Origin: Myotis daubentonii
Taxonomy: Eukaryota > Chordata > Mammalia > Chiroptera > Vespertilionidae
DNA length: 64,000 bases
NCBI RefSeq assembly: GCF_963259705.1
Contig: NC_081844.1
Location: 105,860,671 to 105,924,670, forward strand
Reading direction: 5' to 3'
Under the pieces are notes generated by a model. The model was not told the origin of the DNA, did no database searches, and was given only the letters and a program-made list of their open reading frames with translations. The position numbers and the translations under genes are program-made. Position 1 is the first letter of the stretch. The number at the start of each line of letters is the position of its first letter. Positions 54,661-64,000 of the stretch are shown here, piece after piece.

Positions 54661-54855
54661 GCCACCCCATTGCCACTTACAACTCTCTTCTTTCCTCTTC
54701 TACCAAAACTAAAAACAATTCACCTTGCCAGACTCCTTTGCAGCTAACAGTGGCCATGTGACCCAAGTCTGGCCAATACAATGTAAGCGAAATTGTTGGG
54801 CTGGACTTCCAGTAAAGCTTTTTAAGAGACAGGCTCCTCTGACATATGGAAGGCA
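54661..54855. repeat. Possible ancient repeat
   Basis: 'gtggccatgtgacccaagtc' and 'tggccaatacaatgtaagcg' recall LTR or DNA-transposon relics common in mammals, but I cannot name the family. Confidence 0.3.
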
Positions 54856-54869
54856 ATTAAACTTTTTCT

Positions 54870-55690
54870 TTGAAAAGTATCAAAAATATTACATACTACG
54901 CTAAGTCTCCTTTGACCACCTCTCAAATCTAGCCTTTTACCCTCCTCTCCTCTCCTGTTATCAGTTTGATGTACCCCCTTCCAGACCATTCCCAGGAACC
55001 ACGCACTTTAACAGATTTGTGTTTGTATATATACAACATATGTATGTGTGTGTGTGTGTGTGTATACACACACACACACATATATATGAATGATATATAA
55101 TGCTATGTTGTGTTAGGGGTTACACAAATGGTCTCCGACTGTGATTGTCATTCTGCAACTTTTTTTCATTCAACAATACATTGTGGAGAGATTTTCATGC
55201 CATACTTATAGAACTACCTCATTCTCTTTACCCGCTTCATAGTTTTCCATAGTATGGATGCTCCACAGTTTAGTTAGCCATTTTTTAAACTGATGAACAT
55301 TGAGAATGTTCCCAGTGTTTCACTGTTTACTACTTGCTCTTAGAAACAACACTGGAATGAAAACTCTTATCCACGGCTCTTTGTGCACATGTGCAAGTAT
55401 TTCTCTAGGGGAGATACTCCAAAGTGTAATAGCTGGGTCATAGGCTATGCACATTTTTTATTTTTATGTCCTTTTAAAATTTTTAATAGATCCTGCCAAA
55501 TTTCCCTCCAAAGTGGCAGTGCAAATTTATAGTCTCTCAGCCGCGCATGAGAATTCCCCACACTCTCACCAACTTAATTTTTTTTTCCAATCCGATGTGT
55601 AAGAAATGGCTTCTGGTTGTGTTGCCTTGCAATTTGCTGGTGCGTAGAGAGTTTGGCTTCATTTTTCTGACTCCTCTCTCAGCGGGGACT
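54870..55690 (-). repeat. Ancient L1 (ORF2 3' part), antisense
   Basis: Reads as the complement of old L1 ORF2: 'ttgtgcacatgtgcaagtat', 'gtgtaatagctgggtcatag', 'aatttccctccaaagtggca', 'ccacactctcaccaactta', all in order. No frame survives. Confidence 0.75.
55045..55086. repeat. (TG)n-(CA)n palindromic microsatellite
   Basis: A TG array turns into a CA array at a TA|TA centre, giving a perfect 32-bp palindrome (55049-55080) able to extrude as a cruciform or fold as a hairpin. Confidence 0.95.
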
Positions 55691-55739
55691 TGTTTGGGCC
55701 CCAGCAGCTCAGCGGGTTCAGGTCAAGGATCTGCATCAT

Positions 55740-55900
55740 GGAAAGGGAGGGCCCAATGTCTTTGCTGCAGTAACTCAGGGAAAGTAATGAACCTTCCTGG
55801 TTCAAAAAGCAGCGTGGGGATTACATGAGACAGTGCATGGAAAGGACTAAGCCCAGTGCCTGGCACATCAAAGCACCCAATAAATGCCATCTATCATCGC
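55740..55900 (+). repeat. MIR SINE 3' part
   Basis: 'attacatgagacagtgcatg', 'aggactaagcccagtgcctg' and 'gcacccaataaatgccatct' match the MIR 3' end. Confidence 0.75.
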
Positions 55901-55959
55901 CAGCCTCGTTATTGGTGTTATGACTACCATCTCCACTTTTCTGATGTGGGATGGGCAGC

Positions 55960-56760
55960 TCTGACATGGCTTCCCGGCGATCCCCGCCTCTTGGTTTTCA
56001 CACCCTTGTGTAACCTCCTGTCCTGGAGTGTGGGCTGGACCTAGCGACTTGCTTCTAATGAAGAGTGTACAGCAAAAGTGATGGGATAGCCCAGCTGGTG
56101 TGGCTCAGTGGTCGAGCGTCAACCCATGAACCAGGAGATTATGGTTTGATTCCCAGCCAGGGCACATGTCCAGGTGATGGGCTCGAACCCTAGTAGGGGT
56201 GTGCAGGAGGCAGCCGATCAATGATTCTCTCTCATCATTGATGTTTCTATCTCTCTCCCTCTCTCCCCCTCCCTTCCTCTCTCTCAAATCAATAAAAACA
56301 TATTTTAAAAAAAATTTTAAAGCGACCCAATTAAAAAAAAAATGACGGATATTACAGTCATGCTTCGGCTATAAAAGACAGTGGCCTCCATCTTGCTGAC
56401 ACACTCTCCCTGCCTTTACCGTTGGTTTGTACAATTGGATGAAGCAAGCAGCCCTGCTGGAGAGGCCCACCTGGCAAGGAACTGAGGGTGCCCTCGGGCC
56501 ATGAGCCAGTGAGAAACCGAGGCCAACAGCCCAGGGAGAGCTGAAACTCGCCACCAACACATGAGTGATCCTGAAAGCAGATCCCTGGTCGAGCCTTCTG
56601 ATGACTACAGCCTGGATGAGACCGCGAACGCCGCCTGTGAGAGGCCCAGAGCCAGAAGACCCAGCTAACTGTGCCCAGACTCCTGACCTATTGAAACCAT
56701 GAGATAAGAAATGTTATTATCTTGAGACACTACCCAGATAACTAATACACGATATAAATT
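55960..56760 (+). repeat. Ancient LTR, split by a Ves SINE
   Basis: Left part 'cacacccttgtgtaacctcc' to 'acagcaaaagtgatgggata'; right part from 'tacagtcatgcttcggctat' through 'gctggagaggcccacctggc' to 'ttgaaaccatgagataagaa' and a terminal 'agataactaatacac'. Order fits a mammalian MaLR/ERVL-type solo LTR. No viral genes. Confidence 0.55.
56089..56342 (+). mobile_element. Ves SINE inside the LTR
   Basis: Sense copy with 'gcccagctggtgtggctcag' head and an unusually long A-rich tail. Flanks 'tgatgggata' and 'tgacggata' are a decayed duplication. Confidence 0.92.
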
Positions 56761-56984
56761 TCTGAGGAGACAGGCTCCACTGAGCACCCAGGAAACTCAG
56801 AATCTCCCCCTAAAAGCCTGGCAATAATGTATGTTTGACTGAAAACATACCTGTTGAATTGTTCCCTAAGATAAAGATGCCGTGGGCTATTTCAAAGATA
56901 ATAGCACCTGGGTATTTTCAGAGCCGCTAACTTGATCTGCCACCCACGTTTAGAAAGATGGGCAGCAGTGCTGAGACAGGAGGA

Positions 56985-57210
56985 GCCAGGGCTTGGCGGC
57001 CAGGCGGACTTGGCTTTCAAGTTCAACTCTGCCACTTGCCAGCTGGGCCGCCTCAGGCACGTCACTTCTCCTCTCTGAGCCCCCATTTCCTCAGCAGTCC
57101 AAAGAAATTGAAAAAAGAAACCAACCTCACTGACTTCACATGGCTGCATTGAGGGGACGCAGAGATATCTGACACGTCCAAGCTCCCCACGCACAGTAGG
57201 CACGGAAATA
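56985..57210 (+). repeat. MIR SINE, near full length
   Basis: 'caagttcaactctgccactt', 'gccagctgggccgcctcagg', 'ctctgagcccccatttcctc' and 'cccacgcacagtaggcacgg' in order; the centre holds a purine-rich insertion. Confidence 0.8.
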
Positions 57211-57333
57211 TTACTCTCTTGTCCCTGGAATTTCTGCTCCTTCACAACCATAGAAAACACTCAAATAATGCATCACTGTCATGGGGAAGAGGACATGCCA
57301 GCTCTGTTGAGCTTGTATAAAAAGAAGAGAGAC

Positions 57334-57542
57334 GCCCTGGCCGGTGTGGCTCAGTTGGTTGAACACAGTCCCATGCACCAAGAGGTTGCTGGTTCAATTC
57401 TGGGTCAGGGCACATGCCCAGGGTGTGGGCTCGACCCCCAGTAGGCGGTGTGCAAGAGGCAGCTCATCAATGGTTCTCTTTCTCCTTCTCCCTTCCTCTC
57501 TCTCTAAAATCCATAAAACCTTTTTTTTCTATTTTTTTTTTC
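57334..57542 (+). mobile_element. Ves SINE
   Basis: Sense copy, head 'gccctggccggtgtggctca'. Perfect 12-bp duplication 'aagaagagagac' (57322-57333 and 57543-57554). Confidence 0.96.
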
Positions 57543-57554
57543 AAGAAGAGAGAC

Positions 57555-58296
57555 CCAGGGATGGACAATGTTGTAAGAGAATGTTATCAAAACTGCTGTC
57601 TACATTTGTCCTCTCTTCAGTGTTAGAAAGGGGGGAAAAAGAAAATTTGGAATGTTTCCTAAAGGGTGAGAACTGATTTTTCTTTTCAGTTCTCAGATAA
57701 TCTTTTCAATCACCCCTGCAGTAATTAAGGGCTGAGAAGTTTAAAAAAGAAAAACGTAAGAAAATGCTGGCTTTGGAGGGACCTTATCTGGGGCACTTTT
57801 CCTTCTTTTTTCCAAAAGAAATACTCTCTCTAAAACCACAACCCTGCACCCGTTTCCCTTGGTGGGAGGACTCCCCCAGAATGATGTTTTTTTCAATTAG
57901 TAGATGCTTTTCTTTCTAAACTTGATCTTGGGCCAAGCTTTATAGCAAAAATAATCATTTTCTCTCAGCACAAAGATAAGAAAGAGAAGGAGGCATCCAC
58001 TCTTTCTTACCTTTTGTTAAATTTACTGAAAGTCAAGCTTTTCTTTCGGTGGAAGCTCAATCTTTTGACATCGAAGCCAGAGACAGCCCCAGGCTGGGTC
58101 TGGCTGTGGCCCAGATGCGGAGTCTGAGGATGGTTTGGGGAAGATGAGCAGTGAGGGCTTGCGTTTCACCTTTGGCCAAAGCCCGCTTCCGTCTGCCCTG
58201 TCTAGACAGTCAGCCCATAGATTATTTCCATTCCACCGTAGCTCCTTCCTGCACCTGCCCCCAAAGACTCATTGGTAAGGACCTCAGGGCCCTTTC
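57555..58296. other. Unassigned DNA, possibly conserved
   Basis: Repeat-free; the A/T-rich 57650-58050 part has 'cttttcaatcacccctgcag' and 'aattaagggctgagaag'. It also holds one copy of the 30-bp exact repeat (57738-57767). No exon recognised. Confidence 0.3.
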
Positions 58297-58312
58297 AAAA
58301 AAGACCCTTGAA

Positions 58313-58452
58313 CCCTGGCCAGGTGGCTCAGTTCGTTGGAGCATCGTCCCGTACAACAGAAAAGGTTGCAGGTTCAATTCCCGGTCAGGGCCCATACCTA
58401 GGTTGCAGGTTCCGTCCCTGGTTGGGATGCATATGGGAAGCAACCAATATGA

Positions 58453-58522
<70 letters not shown>

Positions 58523-58557
58523 ATAAGCATATCCTCAGGTGAGGGCTAAAAAGTCAA
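58313..58557 (+). mobile_element. Ves SINE with expanded (TC)n
   Basis: Head 'ccctggccaggtggctcagt' and variant tail 'cctcaggtgagggct'. Flanks 'aaagacccttga' and 'aaagccccttga' are the duplication. The internal pyrimidine tract has grown to a pure TC array. Confidence 0.93.
58455..58518. repeat. (TC)32 microsatellite
   Basis: Uninterrupted dinucleotide array of 64 bp within the Ves SINE; likely polymorphic. Confidence 0.97.
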
Positions 58558-59744
58558 TAAAAAGCCCCTTGAGTTCTCTGCCTCCAGGAGGACCCAGCGA
58601 GGAAGGGTGGGGAGGAGGGTGGGAAAGCAGGCATCTCCTGTGTTATGAAAAGTGGGCCCGGAAAATGGATGAGCGTGGGAGTGACTCATTCCTGCCGACC
58701 AGGCCCTCTCTGGGTAAAAGCATCTTTGAAAACAAACCGGGCAGGTGACTTTTAAAGAGAGGATGTTTTGAGGAATTGCAGTCGAATTTGGCTCTTCTGG
58801 CGATTCCACTTCCAGCAGCGCAAGGCATCCAATCGCTGAGCCTGGCGTGCTAACCACAGGAGTGGAAGAGACAGATGTGCCTGCCCTGCAGCCTCAGGCG
58901 GAGCCCCACCCTCTGGCTGACAAAGGAAAGTTCAGGGTGCCCTGTTACACTTGAATTTCAGGTAAACAACCATTTTTTCTACTAAAACTGCTTTTCTTTT
59001 TTTTTTAAATCTGAGGTTCAAATGCAACTGGATAACCTGAGGAATTAGACTCCGCAGCCTGTGTGAAAGGAACCATCCCTGGGCACCCATTTCTCTGTGC
59101 CTCAGTTTCCCTCTTCCTGTCCAAGGCTCATCCTTCCCCTTCCTCTTGATTCCCAGAGCTATCTGAGATTCATCCAAGAAATTCTTTTCCTGATCACGTA
59201 TTTTTAATGGTAGTTTTCCCAAATGTATATCCTTTCTCAGTTTAAAAAAGAAAAACGTAAGAAAATGCACATGACTGCCCCTGCTCCCGATGGTCACCCA
59301 GGGCAGTCACCGCCCTGGGGCAGGGCCAGCCCCTCACCCAGAGGGCCGTGCTCGGGGGCCTCAGCCACGCTGCCTAAGTGCTTCTGATTGGCCCGGCCAT
59401 GTCTTCTCTGCTGTTTGTGGGTTCACAAGGAAAGAGGCCGTTTATGGGGTGGATTATAGCACAGCCGGGCGCTGCCATCCCAACACCGGTGCGTTTTATT
59501 CGCCTCGGAAGGCCGGTGCTGGCAGGGGCAGGGCGGGTCCTGCCCTCCACCCTCCGCCAGTAAAGAGCCCCTGGGGTCCCCTTGTGACTGAGCCAGGTCG
59601 ATGGAGCCACGTGCTAAAGAATTCAGCGGGGCCCAGAGCGGCGGGGCGCAGCACCCGCCAAAAGGGCGGGCCCCTGTCCTTGCGGCCCATGCTGGCGTCC
59701 TCGCCCCAGCTACCCTGTCTGAACGCAAGGAGCTTGGGGGCGGG
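58558..59744. other. Unassigned DNA
   Basis: AT-rich 58950-59270 then GC-rich. Contains the second copy of the 30-bp exact repeat (59239-59268). A 265-codon plus frame (59290-60087) spans GC-rich DNA and a MIR, so it is not considered a gene. Confidence 0.35.
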
Positions 59745-59860
59745 CGGTGCAAACTCAGGTCCGGCCCCTGCCTGTTCCGCTCCCTGGCAGTGGGATCCCC
59801 CTCACCGTCCCTCTCTGCACCTCGGCTTTCTCATCTGTAACACACAGGTAGTAAACGAAT
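59745..59860 (+). repeat. MIR SINE
   Basis: 'gcacctcggctttctcatct' and 'gtaacacacaggtagtaaac' fit the MIR core. Confidence 0.65.
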
Positions 59861-60084
59861 CGCGCTTTGGGGTATGGGAAGGAGGCGGCGAGGTGCTAAA
59901 TTATGCCCGGGACACCCCCTGGCCTCTGCTGGGCCCTCGCTTGCAGAAGCAAACTTTACCCCATCCCAGGAGGCAGTTTGCTTATCGCCGGCTGAGGTGG
60001 TCTTATCGTCCCTACCTGGACCACCCACCGCCCCGCACGGATGCCACACGGAACACCCAGCCATTGCCCGGCGAGCATGGGTTG

Positions 60085-60365
60085 TAGTAACAACAATAAT
60101 TGCTCCCATTTGTTTAGTGACCTCACCTCCCAGGAACCGCAGTGGGGACTGAAATAAAATGACCAAATCCCTTGTCCTCGTGAGGTTTCCATGCTTCATC
60201 TCAGTCAATCCCCCTTTCACCCCAGGCAGCAAGTCCCGTGGCTACGCCGATTTTACCAATTAGGAAAAGGAGCCTCAGAGAGGGGAGGCGACTTGCCTAA
60301 GGGCACACAACTTGGTAGTGAGTCAACTGAAATCCAAACCCAGGCTCCAGGCCCCTCCCTTCATG
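60085..60365 (-). repeat. MIR SINE with extra internal sequence
   Basis: 3' part 'ttgctcccatttgtttagtg' at the left; core and B-box part 'gaaaaggagcctcagagagg' and 'gaaatccaaacccaggctcc' at the right. About 60 bp between the parts is not MIR-like. Confidence 0.65.
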
Positions 60366-60908
60366 ACTAGCTGGTTTCACCGAAGCTGCGTGAGCAGGCT
60401 GTGACACTGAGGTCACCCGGCACCACCTGCCCACAGTGAGGAGAAGAGAGGCTGAGGCAGGGGGAGTTGCTCACCCCAAGTCATCGGGCGAGTGAGGCCC
60501 AGAGCCCGGAGTGGACACGGGTGTGTCTGAATCCGGGGCGCCCTCGCCTCACTTCCAGAAGGCCCACCGCCAGCATCACTCGAGGCCGCGTGGCCTGGCA
60601 GGGACCAGGCCCCTCAGAAACCCTCTTTTGTTGGAAGGGACTCAGCTGCGATGAGAATGGCAGAGCTGAAGGCCGGGGGAGCGTCAGAGCGTTCGCTTCA
60701 GGACGAGAGGAACCCCATGCTGCAGGCCCCCCGCACCCAGTTCTACTTCTCTCCCTGCGTTTGGGTGGCCGACAGGGACCCTGCCAGCCATGCACCGCCT
60801 CGTCCTGCCGCCCCACCTCCACACGAAGTCTCAGGAGGCCAGCCCAGAGGAGTATGTGTTTGGCGGCCCCTGCCTGTCAACGGCTGGAACGAAGCCGCTG
60901 CTCCTTCG
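60366..60908. other. Unassigned GC-rich DNA
   Basis: Possible further reverse MIR fragment near 60440-60530 ('aggctgaggcagggggagtt'). Overlapping frames up to 166 codons run into the Ves SINE. Confidence 0.35.
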
Positions 60909-61173
60909 AGTTGTTATTATTATTATTATTATTATTTTAATCCTCACCCAAGGATATTGTTTCCATTGATTTTTAGAGAGGGAAAGGGAGGGAAAAGGGA
61001 GTGGAGAGAAATCATTGTGAAAGAGATACATCAACTGGTTGCCTCCCACACGGGTCCCAACCAGGAATGGGGATCAAACCTGCAACCGAGGTACATGCCC
61101 TTGACCAGGAACCGGACCCGCAACCCTTCAGTCCGAGGGCTGATGCTCTAGCTACTGAGCCGAACAGGCCGGG
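60909..61173 (-). mobile_element. Ves SINE (variant tail with TTA array)
   Basis: Reverse copy whose 3' tail on this strand begins as a (TTA)n array (60912-60936), followed by 'aatcctcacccaaggatatt'. Flanks 'tgctccttcg' and 'tgctccttgg' (60899-60908 and 61174-61183) are the target duplication. Confidence 0.93.
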
Positions 61174-61183
61174 TGCTCCTTGG

Positions 61184-61771
61184 CGTTCTGGCCGAGCATC
61201 TCTCAGCAGCACCTGCCCGCCTGCGAGGTGGTATCCCAGCTCTTTTTTCACAGCCTTTTTGAAATGATGTCTTCTCTTCTTGAAAGTCTTTTTAGACCCA
61301 AACTACCTTCATCTATACCTGCCAGCACCCCAGCCTGGTGTTCAGAACGTTGGTGACAGAGGAGTTTCTCCAGCTCAGTCCTGCGTGGCTCCGGAGCCGC
61401 CTGCCCACGTGGGAGGCTGCTGGCTCCCACTCGGCTCGTGTCTGCCTGCCTGCTACCTCTGGCTATTGGAAAAGGACAGCCAGGCACTATCCTGTGTGTT
61501 GTAATTTAATTGCAGGCATACTGGTTTACTAACTGGTTCCCCTGTGTATTACTCAGGAATTCTAGGTGTAATAAGTAACAGAAAAGCAACTCAACTAGTT
61601 TAAGAAAAAAAAAGGGGGGGGAGTGGGGCTTAGGTATTTATTGGCTCATAAAACTCAAGAGAACGCAAGAGTCCAGGAGAGTATTAGCTTCAGCTTCAGG
61701 CACAGCTGGATCCAGGAGCTCAAATAAGGCCAGGAGTCATGTCTCACTCTATGTCTGTATGTGTTTTCCTG
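61184..61771. other. Unassigned DNA, with a possible old repeat at 61545-61765
   Basis: 'tattggctcataaaactcaa' and 'caggcacagctggatccagg' recall a common mammalian relic I cannot name. No exon recognised. Confidence 0.3.
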
Positions 61772-62085
61772 TTATGGGCTGAATTGTGTCCCCCCAAAAT
61801 TCATAGGTTGAAGTCCTAATCCCCAGGACCTCAGAAAGTACTTTGTGAGGGAGTCTTTAAAGAGGTAATTCAGGCACAATGAGCTCACACGGGTGGGCCC
61901 TCGTCCAATAGGACTGGTGTCCTTACAAGAGGAGAGTAGAACACAGACAGGCAGAGGGATGGCCTGGGAAGAAACTGGAAGAAAGACAGCCAACGCTAAG
62001 CCAAGGAGAGAGGCCTCAGAGGAAACCAGCCTTCTTGATCTTGATCACCTCAGACTTCCAGCCTCCAGAACTGGGAGGAAATGAA
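61772..62085 (+). repeat. Ancient MaLR/MLT1-like LTR
   Basis: 'gctgaattgtgtccccccaa', 'ttgaagtcctaatccccagg', 'gactggtgtccttacaagag' and 'cttccagcctccagaactgg' are the ordered landmarks of these LTRs. No internal region. Confidence 0.8.
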
Positions 62086-62505
62086 GTCCTGCTGGTTCAG
62101 GCCCCCAGTCTGCGGGGCTCTGTTATGGCTGCCTCGGCAAACCAGCACGGCTTCCCTCTCAGGCAGACGCGTCTCACACAGCCACAGTGCGGCCCCTGCA
62201 GCCCCAGGCATACCCCAGCTCAGCACCCTCAGTAGAAAGAGTCTCTTTCCCTCACAAGACTAACGAGAGTCCCAGGACGGAGTTTCATTGGCCTGACTTG
62301 GGTCACATGTACACTCCTGAGCCAATCCCTGTGGCCAGGGGCGTGGAAGAGGCTGATGGGCCAGACCCTGAGTCACGTGCCCACCTCTGAGGTCTAGCGG
62401 GAGGCCCCCAAACCACATGGCCTGAGAGCAAGGGTGGGCGGCCGTCCCCTGGGGAGGATCAGGGCCAGCAGGTGAAACAGCAGGTATCCATTCTGCTTGC
62501 TCTAA
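62086..62505. other. Unassigned DNA
   Basis: No exon or repeat recognised. Confidence 0.3.
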
Positions 62506-62509
62506 CCCA

Positions 62510-62785
62510 CCCAACAATCCATTCTCCACTCAGCTCCCCGAGAGCTCCGACTCCATTTAAAACCAGACATATCATCCCCTCCCGCAATCAAGTTTCCTTA
62601 TCCAGCCCTGCCTGCCTCTCCTTCGCTTCCCCTCTCAGGACACACCCACCCCGGCAGCTCTTGGCACGTGGCAGGCACCCTCAACCTTGAGGCCTTAGGG
62701 CGCCTCTTCCTCTACTTCAAAAACTCCCCTCCTTCCTCTTCAAAACCCAGATTTTTAAAATCCCTCTCTGGGACACTCTCCCTGC
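62510..62785 (+). repeat. L2-like fragment
   Basis: 'accagacatatcatcccctc' and 'gggcgcctcttcctctactt' loosely match L2 3' sequence. Weak. Confidence 0.35.
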
Positions 62786-62839
62786 TGAGGCAGACCCACC
62801 TCGTTTCTGAAGATGAGCCGGAGACAGGCTGTCTCGGTG

Positions 62840-63005
62840 CAAACCCCTTTGCTGGGTGACCTCAGGGAAGCGACATTTCTGTGCCTCCATCTGCCCAGGC
62901 CCTCACTCCTGGGATTGTGGACAGAAACAAACAACTTCATACGTCGGAAGCACTTGGAACAGCGCCTGGTACATGGAGGACGCCTAATGAGTGCTAACTA
63001 CAATC
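62840..63005 (+). repeat. MIR SINE 3' part
   Basis: 'gtgacctcagggaagcgaca', 'agcacttggaacagcgcctg' and 'gaggacgcctaatgagtgct' match MIR. Confidence 0.75.
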
Positions 63006-63094
63006 ACGTGGCTGGACACACCCTACGGGGAGCCCCTGGGAGCCTCAGCCCTCCTCAGACGACGGGGTGCCTATTCCTATTCGTCCCCGTGGGT

Positions 63095-64000
63095 CCCTGG
63101 GACTGGGCAGGTGTGCCATGTCCCCAGCACGGAGAAGGTCTTCTGCCCTGGGACTGGGCAGGTGTGCCGTGTCCCCAGCACGGAGAAGGTCTTCTGCCCC
63201 GGGACTGGGCAGGTGTGCCGTGTCCCCAGCACAGAGAAGGTCTTCTCCCCTGGGACTGGGCAGGTGTGCCGTGTCCCCAGCACAGAGAAGGTCTATCCCC
63301 TGGGACTGGGCAGGTGTGCCGTGTCCCCAGCACAGAGAAGGTCTTCTGCCCCGGGACTGGGCAGGTGTGCCGTGTCCCCAGCACGGAGAAGGTCTTCTCC
63401 CCAGGACTGGGCAGGTGTGCCGTGTCCCCAGCACGGAGAAGGTCTTCTCCCCCGGGACTGGGCAGGTGTGCCGTGTCCCCAGCACGGAGAAGGTCTTCTC
63501 CCCCGGGACTGGGCAGGTGTGCCGTGTCCCCAGCACGGAGAAGGTCTTCTGCCCCGGGACTGGGCAGGTGTGCCGTGTCCCCAGCACGGAGAAGGTCTTC
63601 TCCCCCGGGACTGGGCAGGTGTGCCGTGTCCCCAGCACGGAGAAGGTCTTCTGCCCTGGGACTGGGCAGGTGTGCCGTGTCCCCAGCACGGAGAAGGTCT
63701 TCTCCCCCGGGACTGGGCAGGTGTGCCGTGTCCCCAGCACGGAGAAGGTCTTCTGCCCCGGGACTGGGCAGGTGTGCCGTGTCCCCAGCACGGAGAAGGT
63801 CTTCTCCCCCGGGACTGGGCAGGTGTGCCGTGTCCCCAGCACGGAGAAGGTCTTCTGCCCTGGGACTGGGCAGGTGTGCCGTGTCCCCAGCACAGAGAAG
63901 GTCTTCTCCCCTGGGACTGGGCAGGTGTGCCGTGTCCCCAGCACGGAGAAGGTCTTCTGCCCTGGGACTGGGCAGGTGTGCCGTGTCCCCAGCACGGAGA
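63095..64000. repeat. 51-bp minisatellite, about 18 copies, open at the window end
   Basis: The unit runs from 'gggactgggcaggtgtgccg' through 'tgtccccagcac' to 'gagaaggtcttct' plus a variable 'gcccyg/ccccyg' junction. Copies are nearly identical; one is 48 bp (near 63293) and one is also slightly short (near 63397). From about 63543 the junction alternates G/C copy by copy, giving a 102-bp super-unit. Since 51 is divisible by 3, a 316-codon minus frame stays open, but it is a repeat artefact. Confidence 0.97.

Noticed and set aside
59290..60087. 265-codon plus-strand open frame
   Set aside because: Includes a MIR SINE and shows random composition.
63095..64000. Regular array that superficially resembles a CRISPR
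   Set aside because: The whole 51-bp unit is repeated without unique spacers, and the genome is mammalian; it is a minisatellite.
61180..64000. Expected 3' end of FBXW11 on the minus strand
   Set aside because: I looked for WD40 coding exons and a minus-strand 3' UTR with terminal exon and recognised none; the gene presumably lies beyond the window.

Overview
This is mammalian nuclear DNA, almost certainly from a vesper bat (Vespertilionidae). It carries many tRNA-derived Ves SINEs, HeliBat-type rolling-circle transposons with TC...CTAG ends inserted between A and T, two SPIN hAT elements, several other young non-autonomous hAT elements with 8-bp target duplications, a TTAA-flanked piggyBac-like MITE, and bat-lineage L1 tails. 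Helitrons, SPIN and young hAT/piggyBac elements together are the known hallmark of vesper bats. Nothing bacterial is present: no operons, CRISPR array or insertion sequences.

The only protein-coding gene I can support is a four-exon plus-strand gene at 17040-21416. I recognise its product as SMIM23 (small integral membrane protein 23; human 5q35). All splice sites are canonical, the phases fit, and the joined reading frame gives 139 residues: a basic N-terminal tail, one transmembrane segment encoded by the small exon 2, and a heptad-rich C-terminal helix. In human this gene lies in the FGF18-FBXW11 interval. No exon of either neighbour was recognised, so the rest of the window reads as intronic and intergenic DNA of that interval.

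Layout. 1-2.5 kb: AT-rich decayed LINE with a Ves SINE, an L1 tail and a HeliBat fragment. 2.9-14.6 kb: L2 and MIR relics, a Tigger-type element split by an antisense L1, two hAT inverted-repeat elements, a MaLR-type LTR and a Ves SINE split by SPIN. 14.9-16.7 kb: ancient L1. 17-21.4 kb: SMIM23, with a 3' L1 and two Ves SINEs in intron 1. 21.7-28.4 kb: Ves/L1 nests, a HeliBat inside a MIR, and a third L1. 29-32.2 kb: an ancient L1 hit by a nearly intact 5S rRNA retropseudogene, a younger L1 (itself hit by a Ves SINE) and another Ves SINE. 33.9-35.1 kb: repeat-poor DNA with possible cis-regulatory blocks. 36-45 kb: hAT elements, one split by a HeliBat. 46-49.8 kb: two diverged same-orientation copies of a ~330-350-bp unit, the second ending at a piggyBac-like MITE. 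50-57.5 kb: LTR, L2, SPIN, a full-length HeliBat, ancient L1 and Ves copies. 57.5-63 kb: MIRs, Ves SINEs, and an LTR. 63.1 kb to the end: a 51-bp minisatellite with an alternating 102-bp higher-order pattern that runs off the window.

Repeat names come from recognising consensus features by eye, without a database search. Target-site duplications were read directly, and ancient-repeat boundaries are approximate.
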